Source: Minisyncoccota bacterium
Lineage (GTDB): Bacteria > Patescibacteriota > Minisyncoccia > JAHIHE01 > JAGLIN01
Reading direction: 5' to 3'
NCBI GenBank assembly: GCA_023270095.1
Contig: JAGLSJ010000010.1
Location: forward strand, 1 to 13,386
DNA length: 13,386 nucleotides
Shown piece after piece: positions 7,105 through 12,425 of the stretch (within the stretch, counting starts at the first letter, position 1; every line of letters begins with the position of its first letter). The notes beneath the pieces are model-generated. The model was not told the DNA's origin and did no database searches. It saw only the letters and a program-made list of their open reading frames with translations. A program made the translations under genes and the position numbers.

Positions 7105-7801
7105 ATTTATCTCTTAATTTATAAACAAACCCCACAAAAAACACTACTGTCAAAACATCCAAAATGCCCCAAATTGCTTTGTCTAAATATATCGGAAAAA
7201 GAGGATTGAAAAGTATGGCAATCGCAATCAAACCCCAAAACCAAAAATTCATCTTTTCAACTAAGTTTTGTTGATGAAGATAATAAGCATAGAAAACTGA
7301 GACGCCCGTGACTGCTATCCTCAGAAAGTTATAATATCCATAAGGCAAAGAAAAAAATGTGAGCAATAATAGGATTGAGACGATTATCGCTGGTGTCTTA
7401 TTAAATTTTATTTTTTCAACTTTACTCATAGAGTTTTTCTGACTATTCTTTTTCAATTCTATATTATCACTCTGTAATAAATCCGTAATACGGTTATTTT
7501 CATCTATTTTCTCACATTTTTCAATATTACCAGTCAAGGAATATATCGCATTTTTATATTCAATAACATCATAACCAATGACTGTGTTTATTTTATATCT
7601 ATATTGTCTGATGTGATTTTCATCATAATTTTTTGCCCAATCAAGATGGTCGCCAATCTCTGTAATGTTTGCATTCAATTTCTCACACAAAAAAACAAGG
7701 ACCCGAAAGGCATTCCCTGTTAATCGTAATTCCTTATTGTTTTCATCACAAACAATCTCTCTCTCTTTGTTAAGACTAAAATATTGATGTTTATATATCA
7801 T
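7091..7801 (-). CDS. Membrane-bound winged-helix transcriptional regulator (DUF6804-like membrane domain)
   Basis: 236 aa. Residues about 5-90 read as an OmpR/PhoB-type winged helix: strand pair (YFSLNKEREIVCDENNKELRLT), helix AFRVLVFLCEKL, helix ITEIGDHL, recognition-helix candidate ENHIRQYRYKINTVIG, and the wing hairpin YDVIEYKNAIYSLTG. A 45-residue charged linker leads to four membrane segments (about 137-153, 158-176, 187-203, 210-227). Their sequence (PYGYYNFLRIAV; FNPLFPIYLDKAIWGILDV) resembles the DUF6804 small membrane family, recalled from memory. DNA-binding domain plus membrane anchor is the ToxR/CadC plan, but the membrane part here has four helices and no large outer domain. As the first gene it probably regulates its own operon; a palindrome sits in its promoter. 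No Shine-Dalgarno lies at normal distance; AAGGAG is about 28 bases upstream. Confidence 0.8.
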   Translation of the reverse strand: MIYKHQYFSLNKEREIVCDENNKELRLTGNAFRVLVFLCEKLNANITEIGDHLDWAKNYDENHIRQYRYKINTVIGYDVIEYKNAIYSLTGNIEKCEKIDENNRITDLLQSDNIELKKNSQKNSMSKVEKIKFNKTPAIIVSILLLLTFFSLPYGYYNFLRIAVTGVSVFYAYYLHQQNLVEKMNFWFWGLIAIAILFNPLFPIYLDKAIWGILDVLTVVFFVGFVYKLRDKYESK

Positions 7802-7837
7802 ATTATTTTAAATCAAAAATAGATTATCTCACTCCTT

Positions 7838-7866
7838 ATAATAGCAAATTTGCAATCAATGAAAAA
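7838..7866 (-). promoter_or_regulatory. Candidate promoter of the regulator/M23 operon with palindrome
   Basis: Minus strand: extended -10 TGCTATTAT (7846-7838) and a weak -35 TTTTTC (7866-7861) at 17 bases. The perfect 10-bp palindrome GCAAATTTGC (7844-7853) lies directly upstream of the -10 and overlaps its TG extension, a natural site for autorepression. The flavoprotein gene upstream ends at 7856, so the promoter starts inside its last codons. Confidence 0.4.
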
Positions 7867-8884
7867 GTTTTTTATTGATGATTTCTTGTAATTTTGTACT
7901 TTTCAAAGGAATAGAGATAAGTCCAAGCGCCAAGTTTCTGAAAATTCCAAGTTTATCTAAGAAGTTTAAAATCCTTATATGTCTGTCTCCCACTTTAACA
8001 ATTTTCTCAATCTTTTCAGAATGATAATTTTCATCTAGCATAGACCTAACAACTTCTTCTCCTGAAACCAAAGCTGAGTGAATACCTTCACCAGTCAACC
8101 CTGAAACAAATCCTGCTGATTCGCCAGCCAAGAAAATATTATCAAATTTATATCCCCGATAATCATAATTAATTGTGTAAGCTTGATACTCACCTTTAGA
8201 AATATCTATCTGATTCTTTTTTAACCAAATATCAAAATTCTCTCGCAGTTTTTTTGCTGAGAGCATATTGGTATTACACCCACATCCAATTGAAACAAAA
8301 TCTTTTCTAGGAAAAATCCAAGCATACCAAGAATTGAATAATTTCGAATCAAAGAAAAATTCCAGCTTTTCAAATTCATTGCTCGGAATTATATATTGAA
8401 TCGCCACGCAAAATTTTTCTGTTTTCAGACCCAAATATTTTCTGACGATTGAATTTGCCCCATCTGCCCCAATGAGATACTTGAATCCAATTTTCTCTTC
8501 AGTATCTAAAACGATATAGTCTTTGTTAACCTCTTTTACTTTTGTTTTAACTCTAATTTCAACTTTAGATTTATCAATCTTCCCAAGTTGCCACTGACCA
8601 AATTTTTCCCGATTAATTGTATAAAGAAATTCATCGTCCGATTTAATCTCATTCTGAAAAAAAGGAGAATGAATTATCATTGCTTTAAATTTCTTCTCCA
8701 AAAGCTCATCAGGAATATTAAATCTTTCTAAATCCGCATTCGGCAATCCTCCACCACAAACCTTTGGACCAACAACTTTATTCTTTTCCAGTAACAAAAC
8801 AGTTTTATCTGATTTTGCCAACATCTCTGCACACCTCAACCCTGCAGGACCAGCTCCAATAATCACCACATCATAATTCTCCAT
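7856..8884 (-). CDS. Geranylgeranyl reductase family FAD-dependent oxidoreductase
   Basis: 342 aa, slightly short of the family's usual 370-400. FAD-binding Rossmann motif VVIIGAGPAG (residues 6-15) with Glu33 at the end of the second strand; family motif KVCGGGLP (41-48); the DG motif GADGAN (139-144); the reductase signature YAWIFPR (187-193, YxWxFP); and the flavin-contact motif LAGESAGFVSGLTGEGI (252-268). The usual GD of this last motif is GE here, an unusual but conservative change. These enzymes reduce polyprenyl double bonds, as in archaeal lipids, menaquinone or bacteriochlorophyll side chains. No isoprenoid gene is nearby, so the substrate is unknown. It is a single gene with its own promoter about 180 bases upstream. 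No Shine-Dalgarno precedes ATG 8884. Confidence 0.85.
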   Translation of the reverse strand: MENYDVVIIGAGPAGLRCAEMLAKSDKTVLLLEKNKVVGPKVCGGGLPNADLERFNIPDELLEKKFKAMIIHSPFFQNEIKSDDEFLYTINREKFGQWQLGKIDKSKVEIRVKTKVKEVNKDYIVLDTEEKIGFKYLIGADGANSIVRKYLGLKTEKFCVAIQYIIPSNEFEKLEFFFDSKLFNSWYAWIFPRKDFVSIGCGCNTNMLSAKKLRENFDIWLKKNQIDISKGEYQAYTINYDYRGYKFDNIFLAGESAGFVSGLTGEGIHSALVSGEEVVRSMLDENYHSEKIEKIVKVGDRHIRILNFLDKLGIFRNLALGLISIPLKSTKLQEIINKKLFH

Positions 8885-8953
8885 AATTTATTTTTTTATT
8901 TTATTAGTTTGCCAAAGCTTCTTTTATTACTATTATGACAATTGCATCAGAGA

Positions 8954-8972
8954 AAGTTATCAAAAATAACTT
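8954..8972. other. Hairpin in the flavoprotein leader
   Basis: AAGTTAT, loop CAAAA, ATAACTT: a perfect 7-bp inverted repeat about 70 bases before the start of the flavoprotein gene. It lies inside the predicted leader transcript. No T-tract follows on the minus strand, so termination is unlikely. Confidence 0.35.
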
Positions 8973-8998
8973 AGTTAACAAAAAAATATTTAATTATC

Positions 8999-9028
8999 TT
9001 GTCATCCTCGCATAAACAGGAATCCAGT
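8999..9028. repeat. Degenerate copy of a GTCATTCCCGC-type dispersed repeat (candidate)
   Basis: GTCATCCTCGCATAAACAGG followed by AATCCAGT resembles the intergenic repeat GTCATTCCCGCgnnnGCGGGAATCCAG known from many bacterial genomes, but with the palindromic core largely lost. Only one copy occurs in this window, so this rests on resemblance. Confidence 0.35.
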
Positions 9029-9073
9029 AAATCAAAAACAATATCTTTCTTTTCTCGACTTATTTCTATTTAT

Positions 9074-9110
9074 ATTATAGCACACATTTAAATGATTTTC
9101 ATAATCATTT
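9074..9110 (-). promoter_or_regulatory. Candidate promoter and operator of the flavoprotein gene
   Basis: Minus strand extended -10 TGCTATAAT (9082-9074), with a perfect TATAAT. No good -35 is seen. In its place lies a perfect inverted repeat AAATGATT, TTCAT, AATCATTT (9090-9110), which could bind an activator or repressor. The leader to ATG 8884 is about 180 bases. The rest of 8885-9204 is AT-rich spacer. Confidence 0.45.
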
Positions 9111-9159
9111 TTTGAATAGACAAAAAACAATTAAACTATAAAACCCCTAAAAATCTTTT

Positions 9160-9179
9160 AAAGACTCTTAAGAGTTCTT
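9160..9179 (-). terminator. Weak candidate terminator of the ABC-F gene
   Basis: Minus strand AAGAACTC, TTAA, GAGTCTTT: eight stem positions with one mismatch and one G-U, centred on the 12-bp palindrome ACTCTTAAGAGT. It starts about 25 bases after the ABC-F stop. The T-rich run (GATTTTTAGG) begins only some five bases later, so efficiency is doubtful. Confidence 0.35.
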
Positions 9180-9204
9180 ATGCGCAATTTATAATTTTCC
9201 AAAA

Positions 9205-10851
9205 TTATTTTTTCCTCGCTTCAAAATCTTCATAATTTCCCAAATATGCTTTAACTTCATTATTTTTTATCTCCCAAATTATATTACAAACTTCAGTCAA
9301 AACTGACCTGTCATGAGAAACGATGATAATCGGACCGCCAAAACCTTTCAAAACTTCATTAATAGCATCCTTGCTTTGAATATCAAGATGATTTGTTGGC
9401 TCATCAAGAACCAACATATTCGTTTCGCTCAAGATCAATTCAGCCAAAGCTACCCTGGCTCGCTCGCCGCCACTGAGAGCGGAAACTTTTTTGAAAACAT
9501 CTTCTCCAGTAAAAAGAAGTGCTCCTAAAACTGTGCGAATTTTTTCTTGTCCAATTTTGACTTTTGATTCAACTTCCTCAAGAATATTTTTTTCCGGATC
9601 AAGTTCTTCATGAGCCTGTGCATAATAACCGATTTTCACACCAGAAGTAAATTTAATATCCCCATCAATTGCTTTATTTTTTCCAGTTAAAATTTTTAGA
9701 AAGGTTGATTTTCCAGCTCCATTTGGCCCGATAATGCCAATCTTGTTTTCTTTTTCAACTGCCCAATTTCCTTCAAAAACTGCCAAAGGAAAATTCTCTC
9801 CTCCAACAAAAAGATCTTTGATTTCCAAAATCTTTTGTGGAAGTCTCTTGGCAATGTTAAATTTAATTTTAACCTTCTTTTTGTGTTCTTCAGGCTCGGA
9901 AATTTTATCAAGTTTATCCAGTAATTTAATTCTACTCTGCACAGCTCTGGCCTTAGTTGCCTTATACCGAAACCTTTCAATCCATTCATTTTGCTCTGTA
10001 AGATATTTTTGCTGTCTTTTATATTCTTCTGCTTTCCTCTGTTCTCGTTCAGTCCTCTCTTCAAGGTATCCAGAATAATTACAATAATATTTTTCCAACC
10101 CACCTCGTTGAAGTTCAAAAGTTTTATCACAAACCAAATCAAGAAATCTTTTGTCATGAGAAATCGCAAGAATTGCTCCGTTCCAATTGACAAGAAAATT
10201 TTCCAGCCAGTCAATTGTGTCAAGATCAAGATGATTCGTCGGCTCATCAAGAATTAAAATGTTTGGTTTTTGTAAAACAATTTTTGCAAGTGCTAGTCTA
10301 GTTTTTTCTCCACCAGAAAGCGAGCTTACTCTTCTCTTCCACTCGTTTTTGGGAAAATTAAATTTCTTCAAAACTTCTTCTGCATATTCTTCATATTCAT
10401 ATCCTCTTCTATTCTCATAATCATACACTATTTCTCCGTATTCCTTAATTTTTTCGTCCATATCTAACCTCTTTGAATCGGACATCAAATCCTCTAACTC
10501 TCTCTTACTGATAATTAACTTATATATTTTTTCATCAGCAGCTATCATCTCTTCTGTAATTGTATTATCAAGAGAATTCCAATGCGTTTCTTGCGGTAAA
10601 TATCCGATACTAAGATCTTTATGATTCTGAACATCTCCACTTTCAATCTCTTCTTGTTTCATGATAATTTTCACCAAAGTACTTTTTCCCATTCCGTTTG
10701 CTCCCACAATTGCAATTCGATCATTGCTATTTACCACTAAATCAACTCCCGAAAAAAGTTTTTCTGTTCCAAATTTTTTTGAGACTTTGCTTAAAATCAC
10801 CAGTGAGCCTTCAATTGGTTTACTTTTGATTATAATATCATTATTTAACAT
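9205..10851 (-). CDS. ABC-F family ATPase (translation factor)
   Basis: 548 aa, soluble, two ABC domains. Domain 1: Walker A GANGMGKST (residues 50-58), signature LSGGEKTRLALA, Walker B LILDEPTNHLDLD. Domain 2: Walker A GPNGAGKST, signature LSGGERARVALA, Walker B LVLDEPTNHLDIQ and switch His in IIIVSHDR. Between them is a charged linker (EREQRKAEEYKRQQKYL to RIKLLDKL) of the kind that reaches the P-site tRNA on the ribosome. There are no membrane segments and almost no C-terminal extension, so it is nearer in length to EttA (about 555 aa) than to Uup or YdiF. ABC-F proteins act on stalled ribosomes or protect them from antibiotics; which applies here cannot be told. It is preceded by a long structured leader and has no Shine-Dalgarno (aagttaaataa before ATG 10851). 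Confidence 0.92.
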   Translation of the reverse strand: MLNNDIIIKSKPIEGSLVILSKVSKKFGTEKLFSGVDLVVNSNDRIAIVGANGMGKSTLVKIIMKQEEIESGDVQNHKDLSIGYLPQETHWNSLDNTITEEMIAADEKIYKLIISKRELEDLMSDSKRLDMDEKIKEYGEIVYDYENRRGYEYEEYAEEVLKKFNFPKNEWKRRVSSLSGGEKTRLALAKIVLQKPNILILDEPTNHLDLDTIDWLENFLVNWNGAILAISHDKRFLDLVCDKTFELQRGGLEKYYCNYSGYLEERTEREQRKAEEYKRQQKYLTEQNEWIERFRYKATKARAVQSRIKLLDKLDKISEPEEHKKKVKIKFNIAKRLPQKILEIKDLFVGGENFPLAVFEGNWAVEKENKIGIIGPNGAGKSTFLKILTGKNKAIDGDIKFTSGVKIGYYAQAHEELDPEKNILEEVESKVKIGQEKIRTVLGALLFTGEDVFKKVSALSGGERARVALAELILSETNMLVLDEPTNHLDIQSKDAINEVLKGFGGPIIIVSHDRSVLTEVCNIIWEIKNNEVKAYLGNYEDFEARKK

Positions 10852-10880
10852 TTATTTAACTTATTTTGATTTATCATTCT

Positions 10881-11001
10881 GACTTCGTGCCCTTGTACTG
10901 TCTGTTGGCTCCATGCTCCTGTATGAAGCCTTTTGTGAATCGGAAATTTTATGCATAGAGGCTCCAGTCGGGAGACTTGAGCCAACAGGTTTTCAAGTCC
11001 C
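10881..11001 (-). ncRNA. Candidate structured RNA or leader element upstream of ABC-F
   Basis: This stretch is 48% GC (58 of the 120 bases at 10881-11000) in surroundings near 30%. It holds nested pairings. CTGTTGGCTC (10902-10911) pairs perfectly over 10 bp with 10979-10988. GACTTGA (10974-10980) pairs with 10993-10999, looping out part of the first stem. On the minus strand only, GGCTTCAT (10930-10923) pairs with ATGGAGCC (10914-10907) over 8 bp with one G-U; on the plus strand the same position is A-C. This supports transcription on the minus strand. The first stem excludes the other two, as in a switch. It does not match T-box, SRP, 6S or tRNA patterns I know. A dispersed genomic repeat is the main alternative. 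Confidence 0.5.
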
Positions 11002-11101
11002 TTACAAACAAAAAACCTACTAAACTGCACATTGTTTCATTGTCTAATTCACAAATTTTTACACATTACATTGTAAAATAAACGCAACAAAAAACAATCC
11101 A

Positions 11102-11114
11102 CCTAATTAGTAGG
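11102..11114 (-). other. Small hairpin with T-run in the ABC-F leader
   Basis: Minus strand CCTA, CTAAT, TAGG: a 4-bp stem overlapping the stop codon of the candidate leader ORF, with GATTGTTTTTTG following (T6 at 11093-11088). On the plus strand CTTTTT follows at 11115-11120. Too short a stem to be sure of terminator activity. Confidence 0.25.
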
Positions 11115-11192
11115 CTTTTTCTCAAGCATCACAACACAACCGAAAATTCGACTTGCATAATAATTATTTGATTTTAAGAAAAAATTGTTCAT
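11103..11192 (-). CDS. Candidate 29-aa leader peptide ahead of ABC-F
   Basis: ATG 11192 to TAG 11103, encoding 29 residues starting MNNFFLKSNNYY and ending MLEKKPTN. It begins about 13 bases after the predicted transcription start of the promoter at 11212-11241. It ends inside a small hairpin followed by a T-run, the layout of a ribosome-controlled attenuator. There is no Shine-Dalgarno, but most genes here lack one. It could equally be a chance frame; the position is the main support. Confidence 0.25.
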   Translation of the reverse strand: MNNFFLKSNNYYASRIFGCVVMLEKKPTN

Positions 11193-11211
11193 ATATTCAT
11201 TTAAAGTACTA

Positions 11212-11241
11212 ACAATATGACATATCATTAAAATATGTCAA
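11212..11241 (-). promoter_or_regulatory. Candidate ABC-F promoter with palindromic spacer
   Basis: Minus strand: perfect -35 TTGACA (11241-11236), 18-base spacer, -10 TATTGT (11217-11212; 4 of 6). A perfect inverted repeat TGACATAT, N7, ATATGTCA (11218-11240) fills the spacer and most of the -35, as expected of a repressor operator. The predicted leader to ATG 10851 is about 355 bases. The whole 10852-11265 gap is accounted for by this promoter, the leader ORF and the structured element. Confidence 0.5.
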
Positions 11242-11265
11242 TCTTAAATTTTTATACAACCCATT

Positions 11266-11781
11266 TCATTTAACTTCTATTACCAATGGGTCTCTTCCTA
11301 AATCAATTTCTTCTTTGTCATACAAACCATCACCATCTGTGTCTCTTTTTTCAGGATTAGTTCCATATTTTTTTTCATCAGCATTACCTATTCCGTCATT
11401 ATCCGTGTCAAGTTGCCCGTCTCCAAAAGGATTATAACCGCCTTCAACTTCTTGACCATCAGAATATCCATCACCATCAGTATCGAAAGCAAGAGGATCT
11501 GTTTTCCAATTTCGAATTTCAATAAAATCAGTCAATCCATCACTATCTGTATCAAGCATATTTATATCTGTTCCATATTCCTTTTCTTCGTCGTCAAGTA
11601 AACCATCTCCATCTGAATCAATAATATTAATATCATTTTGTTCTACTGTTTCTTCCTTCATGTCCTCTTCTATTTCATTTTTCAATTCTTCATTATCAAT
11701 ATTTCTAATTGAACAACCAGAAAAGGAAAAAGAAATTGTCATTAGTAACAATAAAACAATAATTTTTCTATTTTTTTTCAT
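11266..11781 (-). CDS. Lipoprotein with five TSP3-type calcium-binding repeats
   Basis: 171 aa. Residues 1-23 form a lipoprotein signal: basic MKKNRK, hydrophobic core IIVLLLLMTISF, lipobox-like FSGC with Cys23. An acidic linker (about 30-50) follows, then five thrombospondin type 3-like repeats with the DxDxDGxxDxxE calcium-binding pattern: DSDGDGLLDDEE, DTDSDGLTDFIE, DTDGDGYSDGQE, DTDNDGIGNADE (Asp replaced by Asn at one position) and DTDGDGLYDKEE. Between repeats is the usual (Y/N)GT(N/D)P spacer. It would be a membrane-tethered, rigid, calcium-stiffened surface rod. It follows the broken TSP3 gene and the HExxH gene on the same strand (115-base gap). There is no Shine-Dalgarno before ATG 11781. 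Confidence 0.85.
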   Translation of the reverse strand: MKKNRKIIVLLLLMTISFSFSGCSIRNIDNEELKNEIEEDMKEETVEQNDINIIDSDGDGLLDDEEKEYGTDINMLDTDSDGLTDFIEIRNWKTDPLAFDTDGDGYSDGQEVEGGYNPFGDGQLDTDNDGIGNADEKKYGTNPEKRDTDGDGLYDKEEIDLGRDPLVIEVK

Positions 11782-11850
11782 TTTTTTAATTATTATTAAT
11801 ATCTATTTATAATTATAACCTATTTTCCCGTACTCATCTATTTATTAAAA

Positions 11851-11880
11851 TTAATTATCCTCAAGATCCTTCATCTAATT
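11851..11880 (-). repeat. 30-base repeat of the 3' end of the HExxH gene
   Basis: On the minus strand this matches 12426-12455 at 24 of 30 bases, including 13 in a row. In register with the HExxH gene it reads MKDLEDN-stop, against MKNFEDN-stop there. Both copies precede a TSP3 gene. It may be the relic of a tandem duplication, but it is short and AT-rich. Confidence 0.35.
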
Positions 11881-11896
11881 TTTCATATGATAAAAA

Positions 11897-12409
11897 TTAC
11901 TCTAAAGTTTCAGTTATTTGAAAAATATCATTACCATCTTTCGCTAAATAAGACATACTTCTACTATCAGAGCTGAAAATTTGATTTGAAACTAAATCAT
12001 ATACCCTTCCTTCTTTTTTTTCAACAACCATAATCCATTTGCCCGATTGTCTAGCCCAATAAGAAATTTTCTGACTATCGGGACTAAAAACTGGAATAGA
12101 TATGAAGCTATAATCTTTTTCAATTTTCGTACCATTTATAATAATCTGAATATCCATCATTATCTGTGTCAGAAATATTTTGACTAATCCCTAAAACAAT
12201 TTCTACTCTATCTAATAATCCATCACTATCTGTATCAAGATTGCTATTTACTTTTTCTGCTTCTTTTAATAAATTATCTATACCTTTATTTTTATCTGAC
12301 TTATCAGCTAAATCGTTAACAATTGGATACAAAACAATAAGCAAAATTATAAAAAAACTGTTGGTAGTAAATATTTAATATTTTGCATTATTTCTTTTTT
12401 TGCTATCAT
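11897..12409 (-). pseudogene. Membrane-anchored TSP3/beta-propeller protein split by two frameshifts
   Basis: Read across three frames, this makes one coherent protein of about 170 aa. Frame A starts at ATG 12409 (or 12388): a short basic N-terminus, then KYLLPTVFL and stop TAA. Frame B (about 12346-12120) continues the membrane helix (IILLIVLYPIV), then an acidic linker and two TSP3 repeats (DTDSDGLLDRVE, DTDNDGYSD), then TGA. Frame C (to 11897) continues with INGTKIEKDYSF and two PD40/TolB-like propeller motifs (VFSPDSQKISYW; IFSSDSRSMSYL). A to B needs a -1 shift at the A7 run 12351-12357 (minus strand T_TTT_TTA); B to C needs a +1 shift near 12138-12146. A and C are in the same phase. Decay, sequence error or recoding are all possible; two opposite shifts favour decay or error. 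It lies 16 bases after the HExxH gene. Confidence 0.7.
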
Positions 12410-12425
12410 AATATTTACATCTTGA

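Noticed and set aside
9090..9110. Fur box
   Set aside because: The repeat AAATGATT-N5-AATCATTT has the wrong spacing for the GATAATGATAATCATTATC consensus or the 7-1-7 form.
9696..10250. 184-codon minus-strand frame
   Set aside because: It is an alternative frame inside the ABC-F gene, whose own frame carries full Walker and signature motifs.
10881..11001. T-box, SRP RNA, 6S RNA or tRNA-like identity for the structured element
   Set aside because: No AGGGTGG T-box core, no SRP tetraloop motif, no 6S-type long bubble hairpin and no T-loop or CCA pattern could be found.
10845..11030. 61-codon minus-strand frame before ABC-F
   Set aside because: It coincides with the GC-rich structured element, overlaps the ABC-F start and has no ribosome-binding site or family resemblance; more likely a spurious frame over an RNA or repeat.
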